Positions 7,544 through 16,310 of a stretch of 33,429 nucleotides of DNA are shown here, one piece after another. This DNA comes from Fimbriimonadaceae bacterium (lineage in GTDB: Bacteria > Armatimonadota > Fimbriimonadia > Fimbriimonadales > Fimbriimonadaceae), in NCBI GenBank assembly GCA_014380605.1, contig JACMJO010000074.1, forward strand, positions 1 to 33,429, read 5' to 3'. The translations under genes were made by a program, and so were the position numbers. The number at the start of each line of letters is the position of its first letter. Positions within the stretch are counted from its first letter, which is position 1. The notes below the pieces were generated by a model. The model worked only from the letters and a program-made list of their open reading frames with translations. It was not told the origin of the DNA and did not search any database.

Positions 7544-10327
7544 CTATCGCACTACCAGCTCAACCAACCCGCGCGAATACTCCTTCACCGCGCCAGCGGA
7601 TTTCTGATAGATTCCGCCTGGCCCGCCCGTCGCGATCGACTCGCCGACCACAACCGTAGCAACATCACCCTTTGGAGCCGTTCGCCACTTCAACAAAATC
7701 TTTAGGTTGCTCTTTGTCGAGAATAACTCCGAGACATCGACCTTAAATCCAGAAGGATCCAAACTTGCAAGAAGCGAAGACTTCCTTGACAGCAGTGCCT
7801 CCTGCAAATCGAAAGCCTGCCAGTAGTATCCGCTGAGTGTTTTGTAGGCCGGGTAAGTTAGCCGGGCATGCACATCCTTTTGGAAGTAATCAGTCCAAGC
7901 CGTTTTCTCCTGTTCCTCAAGGTAAATCTTTGCCCCCATCTTTAGAGCATCCTTAAATATGCCTTCTGCCACGTTCTTCCATTTATAGTTGTAGCCTTTG
8001 CCAAGCTGCTTGAACTTGTCGTTGACCAAGTCCGCTTTTGATCTAAGGTCGGCAATGCTGACACCGGGCGCATTAAGACCTGGCAAGTGCTTGAACCTCC
8101 AGGGAAGTTCCCACTTCTCGAACGCCTTAGCGCCAATGTGTTTGTTCAATATCTCGTCTTTACCGTATTTGAAGAATGTGTCCTTGATCCACCGCTTACC
8201 GCCTGCTGCCGTAAGTTCGTCGAACGTTAACGAATCTTTCAGACTGATATCGCAATCCCTCTTGACGCTCTCCTCAATCGATCCTTCATCTACATCCGGC
8301 TTCGTCTTTGCTTTAAGCGGCGACCAGTCATACTCGAAAGCCGCCGCCTCGGCTACCTTCTTTAGGGTTTCTGCAATCATTCCAACGATCCCGCCCTGCG
8401 AGCCGCCCTTGTAAACAACGTCGTACAGACTGAACAACAGGTCGATCCCAAACTTCATAAAAGCCTGCCGTTTCAGCAAGGTTGCTACGACTCCGAGCGC
8501 ATCTGAGGCTTCGTGGCTGGCATCGATGAACCGTTTCTTTGCTTCTAACCTCTGTCGCTCCAAGTCCGGTAGAACTTTGTCAAGTTCGATTAGCCGGCCA
8601 TTTATCTCATCCAGCTCTTTGAACGAAGAGGATGAGGTCGCACGGAATACTTCCTTACCATCCGATTGAACGCTAATTTCGGCAAGATCAAAATCCAAAC
8701 CCTGGACGGTTTGGGCGATCGCCAGCAACTGTTTATCCAGAGATATTCGATTCTCAAGGCCGGTTTGCATTCGTGACTCAGCCGCAACTATTTGGTGGAG
8801 AACGTCTGCTCGCATTCGTTGCAGTTCGAGGTCCTTGGCCCGTATTGATTGAAGGTTCTTCCCGATCTGGCGGTAGTACTTTGCAACTTCCCCCTTGCCC
8901 AGCTTCTCCCCAATCCGATCCTCGATCGCATTCAGAGCGAGAAGTTTGTTGGCAAGCCTCCTTTCGAGTAATTCGGTAGCACGACCGCCTCGACGACGGA
9001 CGAGAATCTGAGATTGGAGATCGGCTACCTCTTTTGCCGTCGCTTCACGATTGCTGACGAGCCCTTTCACGTCGGCGCCATTGGTAAGCTCTTTGGTACC
9101 TTCAAGCGTCGAGATGATCCCACTTGTGTTTCGGAGAAGTGTCTGGATGGCCGAAGCGGGTGCAACGAGACGCAAGTCGGCATCTATTGCCAATTTGGAT
9201 TGCCTTTCCGCCTCCTCGAGCTCACCGTCTACCGCCTCGCGCTTCGTGCTTAGAGCAGTCGCTTGAGCCTTCAACCGCTTGAGTGCCCTGTCGATCAAAT
9301 CGCGAAAGGTTACGGAAAGTTTGCCTATCTTTACTTGCGTGCCTGGCTCGACTTCAGGCAACGGCATGTTCAATGGAAGCATAAATCCGAGCATCTGGGG
9401 CTCGTCCTTAGTGACCTGCACGTCTGGATACGGCCGCGTTTTACAGAAGTCGTACGACCAGAATCCAGAAGCGGAAGTCCTAAACCCCAAACGCTCCTTC
9501 TGGCCCGGATAAGTCTCAGGACCATAAAACGTAGCGCCATACCACACGATGTCGAATCTCTCTTTGATGAATGCCGCGTTTCTTAGGTACAGCTCGTTTC
9601 CCTGTTTAACCCCCAGATTAAGATCCTGCTTCAATGCGACGAGCTTCTCACCTATGGCGTGCCTCTTTGCAACCACCCATTTTCCGACTCCGCGCATCAG
9701 GTCGACCATGGCATCGAAGTCTTTCTTCGCGTCCGCAATGGTCTCGTCGTCGATCTCTTTGAATTTAGCCGCCAACTGTGCGTCGGATTGTCCGGTCGAG
9801 CGCAAGGCATCCTTTGCCTTGCGCGCCCTGCCCCAGCGCTCGCCATGCTTATGATCCGTTTCCCTACCCAGATAGTCGATGTATAGGCTTGGTGCCCGCT
9901 CTACAACCGCCCACTGGCTCTGCAGGCTGTAACCGAAGACACCGACCACTGTGTTGATGAACTGGACTTCGTCCATTGTTTTTGACTGGTAGCCGGCAGC
10001 GGCTTTCGTCAACACTAGCTCGTTTTCCGCGAACGCGAGGGCGATGTGTTTGTCGCCTGATGGAGTGCCGATGGTGAAGACCTTAGCGACGTCCTTCTCG
10101 GTTACTCGCGAAATGCTTCCATCCGGCTGGTAGTACGTGGGCAGATTTACTGTCCGTTTCTCCCAATCTCTCTGATCCTGAACGAGTTCACGGCGCGCGT
10201 CGCGAAGATATGCGATGGCTCGATCGTAGAATTTGGGCAGCTCCCTTGGCTTGGTCTGACCAGCTAACGCCAAGGACCCAGGAGGACTTGGTTGGCCGAC
10301 AAATACGAGTATCAAGGAAAGTAGCAC
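7544..10327 (-). CDS. Large exported coiled-coil protein of unknown function
   Basis: A 927-residue protein that I cannot assign to a family. It begins with a GTG and a short hydrophobic stretch (LLSLILVFVG) followed by PSPPGSLALAGQ, consistent with a signal peptide whose basic n-region is missing. Residues ~30-60 are charged helix, 61-330 look globular, and about 340-550 and 575-625 are heptad-rich helices likely to form coiled coils. The C-terminal 300 residues look globular, with many aromatic and lysine residues, and end in short strands. No enzyme motif stands out. It converges on glnD with a 52-base gap and has its own leaderless-type -10 (TAGGAT, 7 nt before the GTG). A periplasmic or surface structural role is conceivable but not shown. 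Confidence 0.8.
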   Translation of the reverse strand: MLLSLILVFVGQPSPPGSLALAGQTKPRELPKFYDRAIAYLRDARRELVQDQRDWEKRTVNLPTYYQPDGSISRVTEKDVAKVFTIGTPSGDKHIALAFAENELVLTKAAAGYQSKTMDEVQFINTVVGVFGYSLQSQWAVVERAPSLYIDYLGRETDHKHGERWGRARKAKDALRSTGQSDAQLAAKFKEIDDETIADAKKDFDAMVDLMRGVGKWVVAKRHAIGEKLVALKQDLNLGVKQGNELYLRNAAFIKERFDIVWYGATFYGPETYPGQKERLGFRTSASGFWSYDFCKTRPYPDVQVTKDEPQMLGFMLPLNMPLPEVEPGTQVKIGKLSVTFRDLIDRALKRLKAQATALSTKREAVDGELEEAERQSKLAIDADLRLVAPASAIQTLLRNTSGIISTLEGTKELTNGADVKGLVSNREATAKEVADLQSQILVRRRGGRATELLERRLANKLLALNAIEDRIGEKLGKGEVAKYYRQIGKNLQSIRAKDLELQRMRADVLHQIVAAESRMQTGLENRISLDKQLLAIAQTVQGLDFDLAEISVQSDGKEVFRATSSSSFKELDEINGRLIELDKVLPDLERQRLEAKKRFIDASHEASDALGVVATLLKRQAFMKFGIDLLFSLYDVVYKGGSQGGIVGMIAETLKKVAEAAAFEYDWSPLKAKTKPDVDEGSIEESVKRDCDISLKDSLTFDELTAAGGKRWIKDTFFKYGKDEILNKHIGAKAFEKWELPWRFKHLPGLNAPGVSIADLRSKADLVNDKFKQLGKGYNYKWKNVAEGIFKDALKMGAKIYLEEQEKTAWTDYFQKDVHARLTYPAYKTLSGYYWQAFDLQEALLSRKSSLLASLDPSGFKVDVSELFSTKSNLKILLKWRTAPKGDVATVVVGESIATGGPGGIYQKSAGAVKEYSRGLVELVVR

Positions 10328-10334
10328 GGCTCAA

Positions 10335-10340
10335 ATCCTA
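10335..10340 (-). promoter_or_regulatory. Leaderless-type -10 box (TAGGAT)
   Basis: TAGGAT on the minus strand is separated by 7 nt from the GTG of the 927-residue protein gene. No convincing -35 element or Shine-Dalgarno sequence is seen, so initiation is probably leaderless. Confidence 0.4.
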
Positions 10341-10383
10341 TCATGCTCGCTACGATATTGCGATACCGGCAGCTACTTTCACC

Positions 10384-11991
10384 TCAGCTATCCACGTGCA
10401 AGGTCTTCTCGTGCGTGTAAGTTGCCGTTCCTTTCGCGGCGCCCTTGGGCTTCCTCACGTATTTCTTCAGCGTGTAGTCCACCGGCACATAGCCTGCATG
10501 CTTGCTGGGTGAGTTCTGCACCGCTATCTTCGCCGCAAACATCAAGGTCTCACGCTGCACCTTCTCGGGAAGATTCCGAGTCTGGATCACAACATGGGCT
10601 GAAGTCGAGCCGCGGATGTGCAGCCACCAGTCGTTCGGCTTGGCAACCCTCATTGTGAGGTAGTCGTTGCTCTCCGCGTTCTCCCCATATAACACCGCGT
10701 AACCACCCGGGCCCAATAACTCCCGCACCCGATGTCCTTCATAGGGCCGATCTTCCTTGTTCGCCTTGGGAGGAGGTGGCTTATTCAACCAGCGATGCGT
10801 CTTGGCCTCATCATGAAGCTCCTCGATCTCTCGCAGCCGGGTTGCCGCTTCCAGCTTCACCAGGAACGACAAGATGTCTTCCCGGTCCTTCGAGAGCCGA
10901 TCGAGTTGGTCCGCAACCGTCCCCAGCCTCGCCTTCGCCCGCTTGGCTTTGTCGAAGTACCGGTTCGCGTTCTCCTTGAAGTTCAACTCGGGATTCAGCT
11001 TGACTTGGATCGGGTTGCCTTCGTAGTCGTGCGCTTCCAATAGCGACGCCCCTTCCGCCAAAGAACCTCCATAAGCCAAGATCAGCTCCCCGAACAGCTG
11101 CTGCTTCCCTGCTCCTTGACCGGCCGAGACGGCTTGGTTTAGGTCCTTGATCGCCGTGTCCCGCGCCAATAACACCCGCTCGATCTGCGTCCGCAGACTG
11201 GCCCGCAACGACTCTGCCTTTGCCGCTGGGATGGCCTGATCGTAATGTTGCTCCAAAGCCACCGAGATGGACTTCCGAGCAACCCCGGCCAACCCCAACG
11301 CCGACACATCCAGCGGATAAGCCCCCGAGCCGGCCACCAAAACGGGAGAGTAAGAACCCGACAACACTGCCTGCTGCACCTTCCCCAAACCATCAACGCC
11401 AATCAAGGACAGCACAAACGGCGACGCCCCTTCCCTGCCCTTTAACTCATCAGCCGACGAAGCCGCCAGCAGAGAAGGCTTGATCTCAAATGGTGGCGGC
11501 TCATACTTTTGGCCCGCCTGGATGGGGCGCACGCTTTTGCTCTTCCCGATCCACTTTGCCGCCCCTATCACCCGCCGGCCGGAGTCCAGCAGCATCAGGT
11601 TGGAGTGCTTCCCCATCAGCTCCGCCACCAGCAGGAACTCGCCGTCCGGCCCCTCGAATTCGATCTCCAGCACCCGGTCGAACCGCACCTGCCGAATCCC
11701 CATCACCCGCGAAATCCCGATCCTCGCCCGCAGCGCGGTGAGGAGTTGCGGCGGCGAAGTCGGATTCCCCGGCTTCCGAGTCGAAAGATGCGCCCGCGCA
11801 AACTCGGGATGGCAGCTAATGAGCAGATGCCCCACCCCCGATCCGACATACAGCTCAAACACCACCTCCGTGTCGGATGGCTGGCTAATGCGCTGCACCT
11901 TCGCGCCCACAAACTCCTGCAGTTCATGGACCACCGAGGCCAGGGTCAAGCTGTCGAATGGGATTCTCAAGAGTTGGTTTGTACCCGCCAT
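10384..11991 (-). CDS. rqcH: Ribosome quality control factor RqcH (NFACT family)
   Basis: RqcH binds stalled large ribosomal subunits that carry peptidyl-tRNA and adds C-terminal alanine tails to mark the nascent chain for degradation. The older name is fibronectin-binding protein FbpA. The 535-residue protein has the NFACT-N domain (IPFDSLTLASVVHELQEFVG at 10-29), a central coiled-coil region (~270-400) and the NFACT-R domain (NDWWLHIRGSTSAHVVIQTR, then KKYVRKPKGA and TYTHEKTLHVD). The Asp-Arg pair needed for alanine tailing in Bacillus is present as D105-R106 (RFDRVLEIEF). I chose ATG at 11991 because it places the conserved PFD motif near the N-terminus; an upstream in-frame TTG at 12048 would add 19 atypical residues. 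It is monocistronic and co-directional with the upstream coiled-coil gene. Confidence 0.9.
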   Translation of the reverse strand: MAGTNQLLRIPFDSLTLASVVHELQEFVGAKVQRISQPSDTEVVFELYVGSGVGHLLISCHPEFARAHLSTRKPGNPTSPPQLLTALRARIGISRVMGIRQVRFDRVLEIEFEGPDGEFLLVAELMGKHSNLMLLDSGRRVIGAAKWIGKSKSVRPIQAGQKYEPPPFEIKPSLLAASSADELKGREGASPFVLSLIGVDGLGKVQQAVLSGSYSPVLVAGSGAYPLDVSALGLAGVARKSISVALEQHYDQAIPAAKAESLRASLRTQIERVLLARDTAIKDLNQAVSAGQGAGKQQLFGELILAYGGSLAEGASLLEAHDYEGNPIQVKLNPELNFKENANRYFDKAKRAKARLGTVADQLDRLSKDREDILSFLVKLEAATRLREIEELHDEAKTHRWLNKPPPPKANKEDRPYEGHRVRELLGPGGYAVLYGENAESNDYLTMRVAKPNDWWLHIRGSTSAHVVIQTRNLPEKVQRETLMFAAKIAVQNSPSKHAGYVPVDYTLKKYVRKPKGAAKGTATYTHEKTLHVDS

Positions 11992-12125
11992 TGCGATGGC
12001 GAGATCGGGATTGACGCGGCGGACGTGAACGCGATCCTCAGTCCACAAACCTGAGACACCGCAATCGGCAGTCGCCTACCTGGAGCCCACTCCCAGAATT
12101 TGGACCCAACTCTCCAGAAGTATGG

Positions 12126-12150
12126 TTGACAAAAGGCCGTTTTAGCCCCC
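12126..12150 (+). promoter_or_regulatory. Consensus -35 TTGACA in the rqcH/GNAT intergenic region
   Basis: A perfect TTGACA at 12126-12131 lies in the 275-base gap between the divergent rqcH and GNAT genes. The best partner on the plus strand is TACAAA after a long 19-nt spacer, so promoter activity is uncertain. The rest of the gap holds a 7-bp inverted repeat, CATCCAT (12205-12211) and ATGGATG (12231-12237), and nothing else I can name. Confidence 0.25.
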
Positions 12151-12254
12151 TACAAATATGAGAGCTTACAATTCATAAAACGCGGCCCACAATCCATGTT
12201 ATTGCATCCATTGACGATGATTTCGATGATATGGATGACGCCGTCCTTCCCCGC

Positions 12255-12260
12255 CATAAT
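12255..12260 (+). promoter_or_regulatory. Leaderless-type -10 box (CATAAT)
   Basis: CATAAT is separated by 6 nt from the ATG at 12267. This supports that ATG over the in-frame ATG at 12231, which lies upstream of this box. No Shine-Dalgarno sequence precedes either. Confidence 0.4.
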
Positions 12261-12266
12261 CATCCC

Positions 12267-12752
12267 ATGCCCGACGCGCTCTTCGCCATAGAGCCCGCCC
12301 GAACCGCCGACGACCTCGCGGCGGTTGCCAACCTGTTTCGGGAGTATGAAGCGTCCATTCAGATCGACCTTTGTTTCCAGGACTTTGAAGCCGAGCTCGC
12401 CAGCCTGCCCGGCAAATACGCCCCGCCTCACGGTGAACTCCTCCTCGCTCGCGACGCCCAGGACAAACCGATCGGATGCGTCGCCCTTCGCCCCTCCGAC
12501 CGGGGATGCGAAATGAAGCGTCTGTATGTCTCTCCGCCCGGCCGCGGCATGGGTCTGGGCAAAGCCCTTATGAACGCGATCATCGACGAAGCCAAACGCA
12601 TCGGCTACCAAGAAATCTGCCTAGACACCCTCCCGACCATGGTCGAAGCGATCTCGCTTTACCAAAAGAACGGTTTCGAAGCCACCGATCCCTACTACGA
12701 CACTCCCATCGACGGCACGATTTTCATGCGCCGCGTATTGTCCACAACGTAG
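12267..12752 (+). CDS. GNAT-family N-acetyltransferase
   Basis: A 161-residue acetyltransferase of the GNAT superfamily, transferring acetyl from acetyl-CoA to an unknown amine in the cytoplasm. The acetyl-CoA pyrophosphate-binding motif A is clear at about residues 89-110: MKRLYVSPPGRGMGLGKALM, an R/G-x-x-G-x-G/A variant reading PGRGMGLG. Motif B follows with YQEICLDTLPTMVEAISLYQ and KNGF, and the C-terminal strand reads GTIFMRRVL. The start at 12267 is chosen because a -10-like CATAAT lies 6 nt before it; starting at 12231 would add 12 residues without family resemblance. It is followed 33 nt later by the DUF4139 gene on the same strand. The substrate cannot be read from the sequence. Confidence 0.88.
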   Translation: MPDALFAIEPARTADDLAAVANLFREYEASIQIDLCFQDFEAELASLPGKYAPPHGELLLARDAQDKPIGCVALRPSDRGCEMKRLYVSPPGRGMGLGKALMNAIIDEAKRIGYQEICLDTLPTMVEAISLYQKNGFEATDPYYDTPIDGTIFMRRVLSTT

Positions 12753-12785
12753 CCGCGAATCCTCTGCCGCTTCTGAACGTCCCCT

Positions 12786-14450
12786 TTGCTGAGGGATAAA
12801 CAAGTTACCCAAGGATTTGCGTTTTTGCTCGCGGTGGTTGGCCAAAGCCCCGTCGTTCCCGTGGAATCGAAGGTGGTGGAGGCCGCCATCTTCAAAACCG
12901 GCCAATGCCTGGTGGTAAGAGAGGTATCTCTCAAGAAAGGCAACCACCGCTACCGGCTCGATGTTCTGCCCGATGCGTTTGACGGCACGGTTTGGTACTC
13001 CACGCCCAAGAACGCCCAGATATCGGCCCTGGAGACCAAGATCGATCTGAAGTCGGTCAAGAAACAGTCTCCTGCCCTCACCCCGCTGGAGCGACTGATC
13101 GGCAACATCAACCAGACCGTCACCATGCGGACGAAGTCCAAGGCGGTGATAACGGGCCGCCTCCTCTCCGTCTCCGATCCTCAAAAACCGGTGGTGGCAA
13201 TCGAGTCGAAGGGCGGCGAAACCTCGTTCATCGCGGTGGAAGAGATCGCCTCTATCTCTGGGCCAGGGATGAAGGAGACCTTGGAGACGACCCAGCGATC
13301 CTACACTGTCGCTATCGAGTTCCAGGCAATCGCGAATGCCCCGGTGAAGGCGCGGATTATTACTCTGGAATATGGAGCCGTCTGGGCCAGCAACTATCTG
13401 TTGGATCTGACCTCGCCAGGTCAAGGCGAACTTACGGGTAAAGCCCAGGTAGCGGCGGGCTCGCTTGCGCTGAATCGGGCCAAGGTGAAGGTGCTCTCTG
13501 GTGCGCCAAACATGCTATCTACGTCCAAGTTTGACCTTGCCGCGGGATACGGTAGCGCGATGTCCTACGTTTTTGGCAATCAAGGAAGCTACGAGCAGTT
13601 TCGAACTTCTCCTGCCGACCCATTCGCCTTGCTCCCCAGATACGTTCCGCCAGTAGGCCGGTATGCGGCTCAAGACGGACTGTTTCGGGGAGGTCGGCAA
13701 ACCAACCTTCAGGGTGGAACGGGTGCAGTTTTGGCCTCTACCGACTTTATCAGCTACGACCCAACCGACAACAGCATCGTTGTCGCTGATCCCATCCGTG
13801 ACTACCGCCAAAGCTACGGCACAGAGAAGCCGCCAACCCCGGATCGAATGGAGTCCATCTATGCCTACTCCCTCGGCGAACTCACTCTCGCCCGTGGCGC
13901 TCGTCTCACCAAGGCCCTCTTCCAGCAATCGACCACCGTTGAGTCGCTCATCAAGTGGGAGGCGATGTGGTCGGAGGCTGACGTCGTCACCAGCGTGCTT
14001 AGGGTGAAGAACACTGGCCTCCAACCCTGGACCAACGGCCCAGTTTTCATCGTTCGTGAAAACGTTCCGCTCTCGCAAGTCGAGATGCCGTTCACGAGTC
14101 CGGGCAAGACTGCGGACCTCTCGACCGGAAAGGTCCAGGATGTCATCGTCCAGCGCCTGGAACGGGAAGTTTCCCGAGATGTAATCAACGATCCTCGGAG
14201 CGCGAACGCCAAGGTCAGCCAGTTGGTTTCTGAATTCCGTTTCTCCTTAGAGAACGGCAGGGCCGAAACTACCACCGCAGAACTCGTCGCCCGGGTTCCT
14301 GGAGACATTCTTGAATCTGCCGACGCCGTGATTGAAAAACTTCCCCTCTTGCAAAGCGTCTACAACCGCTTCAACGAGGTCAAATGGCGGGTAACCCTCC
14401 AACCCGGGGAGAAGAAGGAACTGGTCCTCAAAGCCAGAAGGATCGACTAA
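12786..14450 (+). CDS. Secreted DUF4139-type protein
   Basis: A 554-residue protein whose second half resembles DUF4139, a beta-rich domain found in exported proteins of unknown biochemical role. The start is TTG at 12786: the upstream in-frame stop is 12 bases earlier and no ATG or GTG gives a sensible N-terminus. Residues 10-22 (GFAFLLAVVGQSP) fit a short signal peptide. Residues ~25-150 contain a strand-rich region (IFKTGQCLVVREVSLKKGN). The DUF4139-like part covers ~345-554, including SIYAYSLGELTLARGARLTK and VKWRVTLQPGEKKELVLKAR. No catalytic motif is visible. It lies 33 nt after the GNAT gene and may share its transcript. A palindrome that probably ends transcription follows directly. 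Confidence 0.8.
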   Translation: MLRDKQVTQGFAFLLAVVGQSPVVPVESKVVEAAIFKTGQCLVVREVSLKKGNHRYRLDVLPDAFDGTVWYSTPKNAQISALETKIDLKSVKKQSPALTPLERLIGNINQTVTMRTKSKAVITGRLLSVSDPQKPVVAIESKGGETSFIAVEEIASISGPGMKETLETTQRSYTVAIEFQAIANAPVKARIITLEYGAVWASNYLLDLTSPGQGELTGKAQVAAGSLALNRAKVKVLSGAPNMLSTSKFDLAAGYGSAMSYVFGNQGSYEQFRTSPADPFALLPRYVPPVGRYAAQDGLFRGGRQTNLQGGTGAVLASTDFISYDPTDNSIVVADPIRDYRQSYGTEKPPTPDRMESIYAYSLGELTLARGARLTKALFQQSTTVESLIKWEAMWSEADVVTSVLRVKNTGLQPWTNGPVFIVRENVPLSQVEMPFTSPGKTADLSTGKVQDVIVQRLEREVSRDVINDPRSANAKVSQLVSEFRFSLENGRAETTTAELVARVPGDILESADAVIEKLPLLQSVYNRFNEVKWRVTLQPGEKKELVLKARRID

Positions 14451-14462
14451 GATCGAAGCAAT

Positions 14463-14527
14463 CCGTAGCCGCAGGTCTTTAGCCTGCGCGTCCAGCAGTG
14501 GCGCAGGCTAAAGACCAGCGGCTACGG
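14463..14527. repeat. REP-like palindrome, probable bidirectional terminator
   Basis: Two 27-nt arms (14463-14489 and 14501-14527) are reverse complements with a single mismatch and enclose an 11-nt loop. The left arm begins CCGTAGCCGCAGGTCTTTAG. The element fills the gap between the convergent DUF4139 gene (stop 14450) and pepF (stop 14529), where it could end transcription from both sides. There is no U-tract of normal length on either strand. The size and near-perfect symmetry resemble dispersed REP/BIME-type repeats mobilised by Y1 transposases (RAYT), but copy number cannot be judged from one window. Confidence 0.8.
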
Positions 14528-14528
14528 T

Positions 14529-16298
14529 TTAGTTCGTCAACGCCTCAAACCTCTCTACATCCGCCCCGATTTGCGCGAGGCTGGCGGCCCAGAACTCCTC
14601 GCTACGCAAATCGATTCCAAATCCTTCCGCGAGAGTCGGCGCGTTTGCGATTCCGGTTGAGGAAAGCAGCTCGTCGTAGCGATCCCTAAACGGCTCGGGA
14701 TCGCTCTGATAGACCGAGTAGAGCCCCAGGCCAAACAGGAGCCCGAACATGTACGGGAAGTTGTAGAAAGAGTAAGTTGAGTAATAGTGTGGCTTAACCG
14801 CCCACATATACGGATGCAACTGGTCTTCGTCCAGCCCGTCCCCATAGGTCTGCTTCTGGGCATCCAGCATCAACAGGCTGAACTCCGCCGCGGATAGCTC
14901 CCTCATCAGCCGCTTGTCGAAAACCGCGCGTTCGAAAAGGTATCGGCTGGTGATGTCCACCACCACTTGGCATTGACCCTGCAAGGAAGCTTCCAAGATC
15001 GCCAACTGATCCTCCGGCCCGACTGATTCCAGGGCCGCTTCCTTCACGATGGTCTCGCAGAAAATGCTTGCCGTCTCCGCCAGAGTCATCGGCGTGTCCT
15101 GATTGATGAGGGTTCGACGGGACAAGCACTGGTCGTGGTAGGCATGGCCAAGCTCGTGGGCCAGGGTGCTGACCGATCCGTAGGAGGGATCGTAATTCAT
15201 GAGGATTCGGCTCTCGCCGTTGCGAAGCGGAGTGCAATAGGCGCCATCCACCTTCCCGCCCCGAGCCTCGGCGTCGATCCAATTCTCGCGAAAAGTCTTG
15301 TTTGCGAAGTCCCCCATCTTTTGGCTATAGCGGCCAAAATTCTCGGCGACGAAGGCCGATCCTTCCGAATACTCCCAGCTCTTACTTCCCTTCCCGACTG
15401 GCGCAAAAAGGTCGAAAAAGGCAAGCTTAGGCAAGCCCAGAACCTTCGCCTTGGCTTTGAGGTAGCGCCGGAACATTGGGAACGACTTCAACGCCGCCGC
15501 CATCATCACGTCTAGTGTTGCCTGATCGATGCTTGCGTTGAACAAGGCCTCTGCGAGCGGCGATCCCCAGTTCCGTGATCGGCTGAGCGTGTTGACCTCG
15601 CCCTTGATTCCGTTCAGACAAGCGCTGATCGAGACTTCGTTCTTCTTCCACGCCTCCAGTTCAGCCTCATACGCTCGCTGTCGAATGTCCCGATCGGCCT
15701 CATACGCCAAGTTGCGTACCGCAGGCATCGGCATCGACTTTCCACCGACCTCAACCTGGATTTGGCTCGTGAGATTGCTGTGAAGTCGTGACCAAGCCAC
15801 CGATCCGCTGAGGGCCAAGTCGCTGACGAGTGACTCCAGACGAGGGTCCATCAGATGCCTCGCCCGAACTTGCTCCTTCCTAAGGGCAAATTGGTGCTCT
15901 GCCACCGTACGATTGGCTTTCGCCGCCCCATCGAGATCGAATCCCGCGACCCAGAGGGCAAACCGAGTCTGAAGTTTCTGTAGCCTAACCGTCAGATTGT
16001 CGAACTCGCTCAGCGCCGCCGCAGAGGCGTCGTCCTTGGAGTCGGTCGTTACCAGGCACTCGAGGTAACTGCTGATCAGCCTCGACTGATCGAGGAGACT
16101 ATTCAGGCTGTCAATTGCGACCGCTAAAACTGAAGCCGAAGAAGGTCCGCCGCTCGTGATCGACTCGCTATCCCAATAAGCTTCATTCTCGATGATTGTT
16201 CGCTCAAGTTTCTTGGCCGCATCGCGAAACTCGGTTGATCGGACATTGGGAAAGAAGGGCGACAAATCCCATCGAGGAGCTGCACCTGCAACTGACAT
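14529..16298 (-). CDS. pepF: M3-family oligoendopeptidase F
   Basis: A 589-residue zinc metallopeptidase of family M3B that hydrolyses oligopeptides in the cytoplasm. The zinc site HELGH is at residues 381-385, with His381 and His385 as ligands and Glu382 as the catalytic base. The third ligand is probably Glu408 in LAETASIFCE, 27 residues after the first His. The length matches the family (about 560-610). The all-helical N-terminal region, with conserved PFFPNV at residues 14-19, is also typical. The ATG at 16298 follows a TAGAAT hexamer by 6 nt and lacks a Shine-Dalgarno sequence, pointing to a leaderless message. It is the last gene of the minus-strand run kdsB, rel, dtd, pepF. It ends at the REP-like palindrome. 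Confidence 0.92.
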   Translation of the reverse strand: MSVAGAAPRWDLSPFFPNVRSTEFRDAAKKLERTIIENEAYWDSESITSGGPSSASVLAVAIDSLNSLLDQSRLISSYLECLVTTDSKDDASAAALSEFDNLTVRLQKLQTRFALWVAGFDLDGAAKANRTVAEHQFALRKEQVRARHLMDPRLESLVSDLALSGSVAWSRLHSNLTSQIQVEVGGKSMPMPAVRNLAYEADRDIRQRAYEAELEAWKKNEVSISACLNGIKGEVNTLSRSRNWGSPLAEALFNASIDQATLDVMMAAALKSFPMFRRYLKAKAKVLGLPKLAFFDLFAPVGKGSKSWEYSEGSAFVAENFGRYSQKMGDFANKTFRENWIDAEARGGKVDGAYCTPLRNGESRILMNYDPSYGSVSTLAHELGHAYHDQCLSRRTLINQDTPMTLAETASIFCETIVKEAALESVGPEDQLAILEASLQGQCQVVVDITSRYLFERAVFDKRLMRELSAAEFSLLMLDAQKQTYGDGLDEDQLHPYMWAVKPHYYSTYSFYNFPYMFGLLFGLGLYSVYQSDPEPFRDRYDELLSSTGIANAPTLAEGFGIDLRSEEFWAASLAQIGADVERFEALTN

Positions 16299-16304
16299 AA
16301 CGTT

Positions 16305-16310
16305 ATTCTA
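16305..16310 (-). promoter_or_regulatory. Leaderless-type -10 box (TAGAAT) for pepF
   Basis: TAGAAT on the minus strand lies 6 nt before the pepF ATG. Its first three bases are the TAG stop codon of dtd. It would let pepF be expressed independently of the dtd transcript. Confidence 0.5.

Noticed and set aside
12621..13424. 267-codon minus-strand frame over the GNAT and DUF4139 genes
   Set aside because: Both plus-strand genes have recognisable motifs. The minus frame has only low-complexity Gly/Arg/Asp-rich sequence.
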